Shown: positions 52,781 to 64,000 of the stretch, piece by piece
Position numbering within the stretch: the first letter of the stretch is position 1
How the letters are laid out: every line of letters starts with the position of its first letter
NCBI RefSeq assembly: GCF_003073045.1
Contig: NC_037596.1
Location: 9,817,553 to 9,881,552 of the forward strand
Direction: 5' to 3'
DNA length: 64,000 nucleotides
Source of the DNA: Pomacea canaliculata
Taxonomy: Eukaryota > Mollusca > Gastropoda > Architaenioglossa > Ampullariidae
Translations under genes and position numbers: made by a program
The notes under the pieces: model-generated
Seen by the model: only the letters and a program-made list of their open reading frames with translations
Told to the model about the DNA's origin: nothing
Databases searched by the model: none

Positions 52781-54967
52781 TATCATGTACCATTAAGAAG
52801 TCAAGAAAACGAGCAAGATCTCGCTCCCCTAATAAGTTACCAGTAGTCCCCCCAGCACCACCACGACCTGTGGAATCGGTTATCCTGCAAACTCCGTCTC
52901 CTGTCAGACATGTTTGGTTTGTGGAATTTCCTGCACAGCCAGGACCATTTACTGCTATTGACAGTAAGGTTACACTTGAGTTTAAATTAATTTGTTCAGT
53001 GAATTAGAAGTACCTTCTCGTTTATGTATGCATAAGTAAAAGATGTAATCACATTGTATGTACACTTGCATTGAGATTCTTTTTTGTTTATTTTGAGGGA
53101 CCTCCATCACATATTCTGAGTTGACACTAGCAGCATCTTCAGCAGCTTCTGCTAACAGTAAGGTTTTATACGAACTTCCAGTGATTATATTTAGAGAATT
53201 AGATGTGCTTTTTTGGGTGTGGGTGTGCATTAGAAGATATTTAATTGTCTTGTACCTACATTTATCAGCACTGAGATTTTGTTTTGCTTTTAGGGGCCAA
53301 AGCTATCTATTTCATACAGCTTGGAAGGGAGGAAGGGGAAACAACGATTCAACAGCTTGCAGTATTTAAAAGCTGCTACTTATAGTAAGTAGCATTCACA
53401 GCAGTTTTGGGGATGTGGGAGGAGATTTTAAAGCTTACCTTTCCAAACACAAAGAGTGCCCTTTACACCTGGCTTGTCACTAATCTGCTATCCCGGCACC
53501 ATTTTAAGGGGCCTTTTTTATGCAATTTCCAAGACACTATAGTCTTTGATTTACATTAGTTGCTGCAAGAAAATGTCATGCAGATGTACCATATTTTTAA
53601 AATAAATCATGCCTTTGACAGATGCCACCAGCAATAATACACAATTGTTTCCTCAAGCAAAGGATGTATTAAGACTTAATTAAGACTAATGTAATTGCAA
53701 AGAGCATTACGGAGTCCCTGAAAAACTCATTCAGGTCATTGCAATGCTGTACAGCAATTTCAAATCCCAGGTTGTCTGTGATACGGAGCTCACAGACCCC
53801 TTCAACGTCAGTACTGGAGTGAAGCAGGGCTGCATTCTGCTGTTCCTCTTCATCCTGGCCATGGACTGGATCATGAAGACTTCAACCGACAGTGAGAGGA
53901 GAGGGATCAGATGGACCATGACTATGACAGCAACAACAACGCTGGAAGACTTGGACTTTGCTGATGACATTGCCCTGTTGTCACACTGCCACCAAGACAT
54001 GCAGGGAAAAAACAAAGGCCTTCTCAGAAACAGCTGGAAACCTTGGCTTGAAGGTCAGCACACAAAAAAACTAACAGTATGAGAGTGAACGCCAGAGTCC
54101 AAGACAGCATTAAACTAAATGGAGAAGAGATTGAGTAAGTTGACAATTTCACCTATCTTGGGTCCAAAATGTCAAAAACTGGGGATGCGGAGGTGGAGAT
54201 TCAAGCCCAACTGGCGAAAGCCAGCCAGTCCTTCGCCTCACTCAGGAGCACATGGAAGGCAAAAAACATCAGCCAGAAGATCAAGCTGAGAATCTTCAAG
54301 TCAAATGTGATCAGCACCCTCCCTTATGGATCAGAATCATGGAAGATGACCAAAACCATCAGTAACAAGCTTGATGTCTTCCAAAACAGATGCCTCAGGT
54401 GCATACTTAACATCTTCTGGCCAAATACCATCACCAACGAAGAACTCCACCGAAGAACTGAAACTGAGTCCATCACCACGCAGGTTCAACAAAGGTGTTG
54501 GCGATTGATTGGACATGTGCTCCGCCAGCAGACAGCAGACCTCTCCAGAGTCGCCCTACGATGGACTCCAGACGACCAAAGAAAACAGGCTGCCCAAAGG
54601 ACATGGTTGGACATGGGGTCACCTAGAGCAGGTTTCAGCCGATCGACATCGGTGGCGGACTCTGGTTGAGGCCTTATGTGCAACCTGATGCACGAAGAGG
54701 ATTAGATAGATAATTGTAACGATAATTTGTTAGTGTATATTGTACATTTTTTTCTTGAAAGCTAACACCTATTTCTTTTCAACTCACATTAACGCGCTTT
54801 CTTTTCTTTGTCCAGAGCCCATAGTGAAACAATACAATGATGTCACAATGGCCAATTTGGACAAGTATGCAAGGAAATGGCTGGCCATATCATCAGCTGA
54901 CCATGATGGAGGTCAGGAGAGGAGGAAACAAAAAAAGCTACAAAGTGTATCAAATACTTCCTTTTAA
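52781..54967 (+). CDS. Gene D: cytoplasmic-tail exons of a receptor with an ITIM
   Basis: Four exons are supported by splice signals: 52781-52963, 53098-53157, 53294-53384 and 54816-54967. The first starts with a basic juxtamembrane stretch (KKSRKRARSRSP), then a proline-rich PxxP segment (PVVPPAPPRP). The second encodes ITYSEL, which fits the ITIM consensus [SIVL]xYxx[LIV] exactly. The last encodes VKQYNDV and ends with TAA at 54965-54967. Exons 1, 2 and 4 join in phase 1. Exon 3, entered in the same phase, reads to TAG across its own donor (53383-53385), so it behaves as an alternative terminal or poison exon. No membrane or extracellular exon was found upstream on the plus strand, so the start shown is only the first exon I can support. 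A LINE occupies the intron before the last exon. Confidence 0.5.
53690..54700 (+). mobile_element. LINE reverse-transcriptase fragment in gene D intron
   Basis: Two frames give the second half of a non-LTR retrotransposon ORF. At 53700-54020 there are LIQVIAMLYSNFKSQV, STGVKQGC, FILAMDWIM and the catalytic box DFADDIALLSH. At 54169-54669 there is the C-terminal region, with ISQKIKLRIFKSNVIST, YGSESWKMTKT, QRCWRLIGHVLR and SRVALRWTPD. A stop or frameshift near 54082-54138 separates them, so the copy is inactive although the DD pair is intact. It is 5'-truncated and in the same orientation as gene D. Confidence 0.85.
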
Positions 54968-55990
54968 TGTTCATCTTGATGTAATTTTGGGAGGGGTGCT
55001 TGTATATATTATGTGTATTGTATAAATTTTATATGCTTGGGTGTTTTATGGCTTTTAGGAGGGGCATTTATAAATAATATTGATGATGATGATGATGTCG
55101 ATTTGTAATGCGCAGGTATCCATTCCGAAGAATGCTCATTGCGCAGAAAAAAAGAACAAATGAAGAACAAATACAGTGAACAAATATATAAAACACCAGG
55201 AAAAGTAAAAAATATAGACAGAAGTGTTTCTTGGTAGTTTAAAACTGGTGTGAAAGAAACAGATGGGTTTTTAGTTTTTTGCGGAACGTGGTTGGTGAGG
55301 TGATGGTGGAGAGTGACGATGGCAGAGCATTCCACAGCTTAGGTGCCGCGTGTTTGAAGGCCCTGGCTCCAGTGGCTTCTTGTTGGTGTCTTCCACTGCA
55401 GGGAGACAGAAGCATGACTGGGAGCCTGAGCGCAGGGTACGCGACGGCTGATAAGGAGGAACTATCTCCTATATTGATGCCTTGATATTTATTTTATGTT
55501 TATTCATTTGTAGATCTTTTAAGAGAGGTGTTTAAATTGAATATTGGTGAATAATTTATGTTTGTGCATTTTTAAAATATCTTTTTGGAAAGGTTGTGTG
55601 TGTGTACACAGAAAGTAAGAAGAAATAAAATGGCTATTATTCATATTTATTAAAAAATGCGCGGCTACTGGTTATGATGTGGAATAAATAATGTATCTTA
55701 ATATCGTTTTTGAGAATATAGAACAACTCGCAAGTAAATAGCTACTGTTAGTCTTGTTCTAATGACTTGTCAATTGAAGGACGTTTCACAGACCAAAACG
55801 AATGAGTGTTTTAAATGTATTAAACCAATCTGTCTTGAGCTGCAACACTGCAGCAAAATAGGTTTAATATGGAGCAAATACCACCAAAAACATCACTGGG
55901 GCAATATTAGTTGAATGTGGGGTTTCCTTGGAATCTTGGGCAATGCATGATAAGAGCCAATATTATTGCCAATGAAGACCAATGAAGCAC
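54968..55990. other. 3' region of gene D and spacer
   Basis: GATGATGATGATG repeats lie at 55081-55097. An AATAAA at 55624-55629 may be the poly(A) signal of gene D. The frame 55279-55485 (DDGRAFHSLGAACLKALAPVAS) has a moderately GC-rich, dispersed-repeat look; I suspect a transposon remnant rather than a gene. Confidence 0.35.
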
Positions 55991-55999
55991 CCAGCTTGG

Positions 56000-56145
56000 G
56001 CCAGTCTTGGTTTGTTTGTTGGGTAGGTGTCTCATCCAGAAAGACTAATGTGTGCACCAGGATTCAAACACATAACACTCAATTTTCACTGTTATGGTGG
56101 CAGGCACTTTAGCTACTGCTCCCCAAACCACTTCCCAAGTTTCTC
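56000..56145 (-). mobile_element. tRNA-derived SINE, second copy
   Basis: On the minus strand it contains GCAGTAGCTAAAGTGCC (box A-like) and GTTTGAATCCTGG (box B-like), a better-preserved tRNA head than the 49210-49370 copy. The body after TCTTTCTGGATGAGAC is short. Confidence 0.6.
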
Positions 56146-56400
56146 AACATGCAGAGAGAAATTACTTTTTTTACACACACCCTAATGCACATGTGCAATC
56201 ACACAAGCAGTTTTATATGTATACACAGGCATATGTGCACACTAAAAACTACACACACACATCTGCCATGTACAGAGAAAGACAGATTAACAGATATGCA
56301 TGGAGATATAAAAACAGGAAAATATATATATACACACACAAACCACTGAACAGAACTGTTTTCTTTCTCACACCTGCTTGCATGCATACACATATCTACT
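56146..56400. repeat. AC-rich degenerate microsatellite next to SINE
   Basis: ACACAC/ATGCAC-type words in the same arrangement as at 49371-49620. Open frames through it encode His/Thr/Cys-rich artefacts. Confidence 0.65.
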
Positions 56401-57670
56401 AAGAGTATTGAATTTATATGTGTAACAATTTTGACTCTCCGGTAAAACCAGTATCAGTATGTACAATTTGAAAGTGTAATCAAAAATTTTCATACACTTT
56501 TTTTTATTAAATTCCTGTTGGATGTATCTCATACTTTTTAAACGTGTTGTTGTAAATAAAAGTGTGCAAACACCTTTCATGTACACGTGTTTACCTCCAA
56601 TTTTCACTGCGGTGTCATCTCCTACACTTTTGTGACGTTAGGCTCCTTAAACATCGCATTACTATTGAATTATAAAACTATGTTTCAAGTGTGTGTTGTG
56701 GAAATTTTGATTTAAATTACAACTTTGTAGCGTACTTGTCAGATGCTAATCATGTCGCCGGCTTTGTGCGGTACCTGATTGAGGTACCTCTCGCTAAAAA
56801 TGTTACATGTAAGACGGACAGATAAGTGTATTGTGATCACCATTCACTGAAAAAAAGAAAAACCCTGCGAAAAATAAAGACTATTCTGCCTCTAAAGTTG
56901 ACAACATCATAAAAAATATAATCTTGTCTTTTGTCCAGATATTGTACTCTGTAACGATCGAAGGCGGCCATAAGACGTCATCAAAACATGCGTAGAGGAC
57001 AGCTGTACCCTTCTCAATTGATTACATGATGTGCAGGTTAATGGTTTAATGAAAAGTGTTTGTACCTGTCAATATACATGACTGACTGAATGGCTCGATG
57101 CACATCTGTTTTTATACTTGCATGTACAAACAATTGTGGTGGCTATTGGTTGGATGCATATAGCGTCTGTCCCTGTGCATATACAACATTGTATGGTGAC
57201 TAAGACACACAACTGTATATCATGTGTATAGATGCATGAGTGAAAATCTAGTGGTAAGCATGTGAATTATATGCATAAGCCATTGTGTGTTATGGTGCTG
57301 TACCCCCTGGGAAATTGGGCTAGATATTTCGCTTTACAAATTCCCAATTATTATTAAATCATTAATGAATATTGTATTGTGGCATATACTAATTCTTTCT
57401 GTGATTAAAAAGTATTTAAATACAAAGTAAAAGAATACTACAGTTTTAAATTGAAACACAAGCTAATCCCACTTGCTTTCTGTCCAGTCTGGCATTTGAC
57501 ATTTTATATATACTTGCAAGTGCACATACTTTGTGTATGCCTTGTCATGGTGGATCAATTTTCTAGAAACTATTACTGTCATTACAGATGAAGTCCATAA
57601 AGCTCTTATGTAGATATTCATAAACACATTTCCAAGTATGTGGTTATTTAGCTTTACTGTGATTTTGTTC
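56401..57670. other. Non-coding, nothing recognised
   Basis: AT-rich spacer without a supported exon, RNA gene or repeat border. Confidence 0.35.
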
Positions 57671-57787
57671 AGGCCTGACGAGATAGGGTCGCAGAGGAAT
57701 CTGGTGTACCCTGGCCCGCAGCTGTGAAGGGTGCCCAACATTGGTCAGTGGATTTTTTTTGCATCTTTTTCTTTTAAAGAAAGGTTT
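57671..57787 (-). repeat. Dispersed repeat R1, partial diverged copy in reverse
   Basis: On the minus strand the order is AAACCTTTCTTTAAAAGAAA, then AATCCACTGACCAA, GGGTACACCAGA and TCTCGTCAGGCCTGA. This matches the 3' half of the 6262-6550 copy in reverse orientation with many substitutions. Confidence 0.65.
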
Positions 57788-59819
57788 ATGTAACATTCCT
57801 CACTCTGGGGATTTTTTTCTATGGTACTACAAGTTTGATGATTTAACGTCCTTTTTTCTTGTTTACTAAACAGGTCTATGTTCAAGTAGTGCACTTGTAT
57901 TAATGTTTGCAGTATATATTACATTACTGAAGAAAAATGTAGATGATGACATGTGAAGTGCACGGCACACTTTGCAATACAAGATACACACTGGGGTTAT
58001 TTATGAATATATTAGTCTTATATTGTCAGTGACTTAGGAGTCTTTCATATCTAATAATTCAGATGATATTTGAGACTGAAATTCATGTGACATACTAGTC
58101 AGTCAACGCCACCTTTCTATGTAAAAACATACTCCAAATAAAGCCCTCATCGTTGTTAGCTTTCTGTTTGACCAAGTTCTTCAAAGTGTGTTAGTTTTGT
58201 CTTTTCACGAACAAGGTTTTTTTCATGCGGTTTGTGTCAAAAACAACTTTTTTTGTTTACAGATCTCACAGCGTCTGTAATCAACTGTAACCATGGTTTA
58301 TTTGTAAAAATGGTATTACGGCAAATGATTATTAAACCGAGTCACCTGACTGTTATTCAATGGAAGTGCGTTGTGCTCATCAACAGTAACCAGTCCTCCC
58401 CATGACCGGCACCAGTATCTCCGTGCGGGCTTATTGACATCAGTTTAAGAAGACATTTTTTTTTCGTGCCAACAACCATGTTTTTTTATTACTTTTTTTT
58501 TTTTAATTAAGTTTTGTTGGTTTTTTTTTTTTTGTCTAACCGAAATGTTGACTTTGCCCAAACTCTCTATTCCAAACCTGTGTTTTTGACTACACGATAA
58601 ATGACTTCTATAGAAGTATAGCTATATATTTTCGAAAATAAAATGTTACATTTTTAATTACCTACTTTGCACAATAATTCTTTGAGAAAATTTGGATCAG
58701 GTTTTCAAAGAATGAGTTTTAAGATTTAATTATCTTTGTAGATTGTAGACACTGTTTCTTTTGACTTGGGAAAAATGTGCTTAAATTAGCTCATGTGCTT
58801 ATTGTCTGTGTTATTCCAAATATGCCGTGAGCTAACATCTGCAATAATTGTAATATTGGTAGTGCACATGTATGCTGTTTTGTTTGACATTTCTAACAGT
58901 AGCATGTAAGGATAGTTGAACAACTAAGCATGTTTGTTTTTGATTTTGAAGAAAAGAAATGTGCACATTTTATACACAGAGGTATACTATTTGCTTAGTT
59001 TCTAAAATTTTTTGTACTTTTAATTGTATTTATAATTTATTTTTATAATTAAATAATCGTTTCGCAAGATGGTCATATTTGCTGGACTAGGGGAGACTAT
59101 TATATTGTAATCCGTAATTCAGTCCCTTTGACGGTGGAACGCTATTATCATGGTAATGCGGGTCCCTGGCTGTGTTCGTCCTATTTGCAGCAATGTAGTC
59201 GTTCACAATAGGTAATTCCACTTCTCCGTACCTTTCTGAGATTATATCACTATCTTGTTATATCAATTTATTATCTCAACTGTCGTAATTAAGTGTGACG
59301 AAAGTTGGGAATTATTTTTAGGATATATTACAAAGAAGACAGATAGCGCAGTTTCATTTCACCAACACTTTAGTAGTAAATAGGTGTGCCCAAAACTCTT
59401 TAAATTTTAGTAATTTGACATCAGCGTAATAATCAATAAGACTGCTCTATGAACACGTTACTGCTGGTTCTATGTTTTGTGTTAGTTATTTGTTTATAAT
59501 ATCAAGCAGCTATATGTATAAGAATCTTATATAGAGCACCTTTATTGTAGAAAACTTGTGCAAAGTTTGGGAGGCTAATTTATAAGTAGATAATTTTGTA
59601 TGGTCCGAGAGTGATATTTCAAATATCTAAATGAGGATAGAAAAAGTGTCCATATCCCTGTTCTGTATTATAAAATGTGGAAATTTGATACAGAAAAAAA
59701 GTTAAGAACAACAAAGGAACTAAACAGCACGAAGCCTTATGTTATTACATCGCTGCTTTATAGTTAATAATGGACGTAACGGCGAATACCCGCGATTGAT
59801 GTAACAACATATTTTAGAC
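57788..59819. other. Non-coding, nothing recognised
   Basis: AT-rich sequence with poly-T tracts near 58490-58535. No coding or RNA feature is supported. Confidence 0.35.
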
Positions 59820-60335
59820 GTCGCGGCGAATGCTCGCAAATGAAATCTCGACCGGTATTTTTGAAAATTTATATCTGTTAACCTACAATAAAATAAACAG
59901 CTATCTTTGATACTCCGTTTTAACTCCTTTTGAAACATTTACGTTGTCTGAATTTTAAGAGCTTTATGTTTTATTTTGTTGTAGTAAAATTAAAATGAAA
60001 TATTGTAAGTGTATGGGATGGAGAATCCAGAAAGCGGTAAGTAGGTCGAAAGTTAGAAATTAACAAAAAAGTTATTTGCACAATATATTCAAACATGAAA
60101 CGCCAAACAAAAAATACACATTAGAATTTAAATGCTACTGTTTTTTTGGTTTTTTTTTTTAATTTTCGGTTGTTTACATACACATTTATTTTACATTTAG
60201 TAATCGGCAACCGAATTCGACATGGTGCTTGATGTACTGAACCTTTTCCTTCTTTAGCTGTTAAAGGGACGGAAATCTATAGTGGAACAATTCCTAAAGG
60301 TTCTAGTAGTTGCTTCCCTTATGTATTTACGCACC
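59820..60335 (+). repeat. Long duplicated block R3, copy 2
   Basis: Collinear with 5540-6090 as described for copy 1: GATACTCCGTTTTAACTCC near 59909, GGTCGAAAGTTAG near 60044, CATGGTGCT near 60221 and CTTCCCTTATGTATTTACG near 60314. A poly-T tract at 60140-60160 is specific to this copy. Confidence 0.6.
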
Positions 60336-62794
60336 GAGCGATGCGTTTTATGATGCTGCTCCTACTTGTGAGTGCGAAGAAACCAGCGTTAAGATGCCGT
60401 CGAGTAAGAGTTTTAATGGTTGGTTAACAGCAAACCAAAGCATACTAATCTATAATTTTGAGCGTGATTTTAAAATTATTTTGTACCCCTGCACATCATC
60501 GATAGATGCATCATTACCATTCACCATAGGAATTGACTTTTGATTACAAAGACAGATTACTGTAAAGACAGTCAAAACAAACGACGGTATACGCTCGATG
60601 GGAAAAAATGAAACTTCTCCGCTTCAATTCAGTGTGGTTCTTTGCTTTACCTACGGACTGACTGTAATTTTAGATATGAAGACATGTTCGATCTGTCATA
60701 GTTTAACAAAGCAATACGATTATAAAGAGTTACTAAACTGTGAGTGGGTTCTTCACTTTCCATTCAGCTTATTTTCGTTTATTTTTCTAGTGCTGATATC
60801 TTCAGACATATCAAAATCAAAATAAAGAATATTAAATTGAAACAGTATGCTTATGTTTGTCTACCTGCATGCATATTGATAAATACAAGTACAGAGTACT
60901 GTAACTAAGACAGTTTACTTACTTCATGGTAGTTACTCACCTTGATTACCCTTTATTTGTTGAAGCTTGCACACGACTATCCATGTCGCTAATGTAGGAT
61001 ACCCCTACTTGTGTTTCGTAATGTATGGCTCACACTGCCTTACCTCACAACCCACCACGTACATGTATCCACCTCTACGGCTCACCCCTTTTTAAAACTG
61101 CATGTCGTTAGCATTGGAATTGTCATTGGTGACGGCAGCACAAGCAGTAAACAGTACATTTTTTTTTAGTTTAGTGAAACACAGCACACTGGTTGCTGGG
61201 CACACCTTTTCGTGGATAGTGAAAGCTACGCAACCATGTTAAGTTTATATAAAAATATGTTTCTCGTTGAGTACCCAGCTAGCTGTTAAACAACGCGTTC
61301 ACCTTTTTTTCTTATCGATTGTCTCCGGCGTCATTAAACGTACCCGAAAGCGTTCAGATAAGTCTTGTCTCCATTCACAATATAGCATCCTTTTCAAACC
61401 GTATTGAACTAGTTTAGAGGTAGTTTGTACCCAACACTTTAGTAGTCGCTTAATGATCATATTTAGAATGTAATGTAGTTGTGATCGGCAATGCACAGAG
61501 GTAGAATAATCATAGACAGCAAATGTTAACACAGTATCAAAAGCACCATTTCACCTCCCCAGATTTGGACATGTGGGCGCTGAGGCGACATCTAAGCTCA
61601 ACAGATAACAATAACAATTTATAAGGCGCACCTATATAGCTATCATATCACATATTACTGGAGTTCAGCATTCCACTCCTCTCAGTAGAACGTTTTACAC
61701 GGATTGAAAATCCTTTCTCTGTGAACCAAATATTAGATCTGAACATCTGAGCTGAACTTAAATGCGGTTTAATAGCTGTCTACAACAAAGTAAACTACAT
61801 TTAATAGAACTGAACACCGGGGATCCCTTGACTGATAGGTATATAATCAAGAAATGTAAACTTGTATACATACGCTATAAGGTGTGCAAAAGTTGATAAA
61901 ACTCGTAAGTGTCAATGACAATGCCTTGAAGAATACCAGCCCAGTCGAGGAAAAATACTCTTTGCGATTTCTGACGGAAAGACACAAAACACGGTGCACT
62001 CAAAGATGAACTTAAAGCACAAATTCACGAAGCGGCAGCAGTCACAATCGAGGACGTTTAGAAATGCAGAGGAGCACGAAAGTTACCCTGTGGAGCAGTC
62101 CCCCGACGACGAACGTGTATCTAGCTGTTCCCGCCAACACAGCAGACGAACTAACATTGAGTAAAATTACAAAGACTTGTACATCTCATTTCCAAGGTAT
62201 ATGTTGTTGTTTTTCTTAACTTTACGGTTATACATTAAAAAAATCACATCCTGATATGGATGTTGTAAATACCTTCCATTGCAGTTTGTTTACATGTCCT
62301 CTAAGTTGCTCCCTTGCACCCACTGCGTCACTCACACACACGCATATGGGATGGCAGTAGGTCAGGACACGAGCAGTAGTACTCTACCTCTCCCCCTGTA
62401 ACAGATGTTTGTAACGTTCCAGCTGTCGCCAATAACGGGTATAAAATAAACACACCTGAAAGAAGTATGATATCAGAATGTTCGAAGAAATGTTGCCTTT
62501 GTTTACGAATGCAGTTCTATCCGCAATATGTATAATGCATAGTGAAGTGCGTTTTCGTATTTGGTACCTTCTCACAAACTGAGAGCTAAACAAAACAGTG
62601 CCCTCCCTTTAACTGAACATTGGGATTACATATTTTTTATCAAAATCTATGACTGGGATGGCTATACATACTTGTTTCTGTGACAGGTGGTTTTTAGTGT
62701 CAAGTGTGCCATGTCAAGTTATTAATAACCAGGTTATTGCGCAACAACTGCACCAAAGCCGAGACATGGGAGACTCGTTTTCCTCAGATCTAGA
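60336..62794. other. Spacer with two unexplained plus-strand frames
   Basis: Frames 60310-60543 and 60598-60825 have somewhat protein-like composition. The second has cysteines (MKTCSICHS) and two hydrophobic stretches. Neither shows a known signature or splice sites that link them. The rest is AT-rich without recognisable structure. Confidence 0.3.
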
Positions 62795-63710
62795 TAAGAA
62801 TTGCGTATAACTCTGCCATGCCTGGATTGATGAAAAACGTAGTTCCTTCCCCTGATATATGTTCGCATCACCGATTTCCTTTTTCTGGTATCCTGACATT
62901 TAACCTTCTGCATTTTGAACTTTAACTCTCTTCCACATATGTTTAAAAAAATCTTTTTAGTGTATGTGGTTGGGGAGGAATGTTAGTATAGGTAAAGAAA
63001 TTTTCATGTCTGAAAGAATGAATTCACATGCATATAAAAATATACGGACGTGTTTATGTCTACATAAATGTCAGAAGGGAGTTCGTTTCTTTCTCTGAAC
63101 AGATTTTACTATCAGCGTAGTTATGTATTGTTGTTGTGATTATAATTATTAATACTGTAATGTGTAAGGGAGAGATTTTTATTCTTCACCAATAGGCTAT
63201 TTTGATAAGAGAGAGCAATTATCCTAAAATAGCTACTAAAGTATAAAACTTTTGTTTTGATCTATTCATCTGTATTAAACGAAAAAGAAACCGTTCGTAA
63301 TCTTTAACTTATTGTATGAGGTATTACCTGAAGCTGCATGAGTTATATGAGATATTGCCTGAAGTATATATTTTATAACCTAAATTCGAATGCAACAACG
63401 AGTCAGATGGACACTGGGATAATTACAACTGTACAGTACTGATCCACTTTTACGCCGGAATCAGTGAAGGAAGTGAAAGCAGGACTCAATCGAGAACTTT
63501 CCGCATAGAAACCAGCTGCTGACCTCTTCAATTAAATGCGCAGTGCGTCCTATTAAACTTCCTCTCTTCTTGTCCTCTTCTGCACATTTTGTGATTTTTG
63601 CTTTTTTCTTTAATTGTATCTTTTATGGGGGAGAGGGAACTAATTACTTCTTCTCGTTCACACACATATTAGGTAGTTTGCATTTGGGATTGTTTTGCTG
63701 ATAATCTTGA
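62795..63710 (+). repeat. Long duplicated block R4, copy 2
   Basis: Collinear with 30940-31770: ATAACTCTGCCATGCCTGG near 62806, TACATAAATGTCAGAAGG near 63060, GAACAGATTTTACTATCAGC near 63097, GAGAACTTTCCGCAT near 63492 and TTCTGCACATTTTGTGATTT near 63578. This copy is slightly longer in the middle. Confidence 0.6.
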
Positions 63711-64000
63711 AATATACTGAGGAAAAGGAAAGCTAATTATTATTTATCAGTCCTTAAAAGTCTTCTGAGTAGCTGGAGAAGCAACTGGCTGAACCAACAA
63801 ACCCACAAAAGTTGAATATTGTTGTAAAGAGAAGCGCTTTTTGCCACTGCTCCACCAGTTGGCTACTACATCATTCTGCAAACTAAGATTTTATAGCTTA
63901 ACTCTACACACACTAACATGAGCTTTAAAAATTATCAAAAATATTGCTATAACGTTTTTCTTAGTGAGCTATTTTTAACGAGCAAGTAAAAGGTAAATAT

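Overview
The window looks like intergenic and gene sequence from a mollusc-like invertebrate nuclear genome. It is AT-rich, with phase-matched multi-exon genes and GT-AG introns. Between the genes lie degraded LINEs, tRNA-derived SINEs, a mariner remnant, TIR elements and long AC/TG microsatellites. There is no bacterial gene organisation. A gastropod is my best guess from the style of the repeats and of the immunoglobulin (Ig) receptors, but this is inference.

The main content is a family of type I transmembrane receptors with five Ig-like extracellular domains. Gene A (+, 7089-14163, 12 exons, 762 aa) and gene B (-, 18288-25504, 11 exons, 818 aa) can both be reconstructed end to end with every splice phase closing. 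They converge tail to tail. Gene C (-, 34141-37784) is a third paralogue in tandem upstream of B. It keeps the signal-peptide exon and all five Ig domains, but it has a +1 frameshift in the fifth domain, and I can see no transmembrane or cytoplasmic exons before gene B. Domain exons share phase 1 borders and near-identical lengths among the three. The fourth Ig exon is 288 nt in all three, and the transmembrane exon is 123 nt in A and B.

The cytoplasmic tails of A and B carry several tyrosine motifs, including a family-specific exon with the core YAVVDKT. This exon is present once in A. In B it is present twice, and one of those copies has lost its tyrosine. A also has YENP, YAVL, YKPM and YDHL, and B ends with a TEYCTL motif. 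An immune or adhesion receptor with phospho-tyrosine signalling is the natural reading, but ligand and pathway are unknown.

Three further receptor-like pieces are scattered around the cluster. They are a transmembrane exon at 1386-1506 (+), a complete phase 1-1 cysteine-rich extracellular exon at 44548-44907 (-), and a set of cytoplasmic-tail exons at 52781-54967 (+) with a canonical ITIM (ITYSEL). None has its expected partner exons in the window, which suggests rearranged or decayed additional receptors.

Region by region: 0-7 kb is a LINE remnant, an orphan TM exon and three dispersed repeats; 7-14 kb is gene A; 14-18 kb is sparse intergenic; 18-25.5 kb is gene B; 25.5-34 kb is repeats, a GC-rich island and a mariner fragment; 34-38 kb is gene C; 38-44 kb is intergenic with an internally deleted LINE; 44.5 kb is the orphan Ig-like exon; 46-52 kb is a TIR transposon, AC-rich tracts and SINEs; 52.8-55 kb is the ITIM tail gene with a LINE in an intron; 55-64 kb is repeats that duplicate blocks seen near 5.5, 6.3 and 31 kb.
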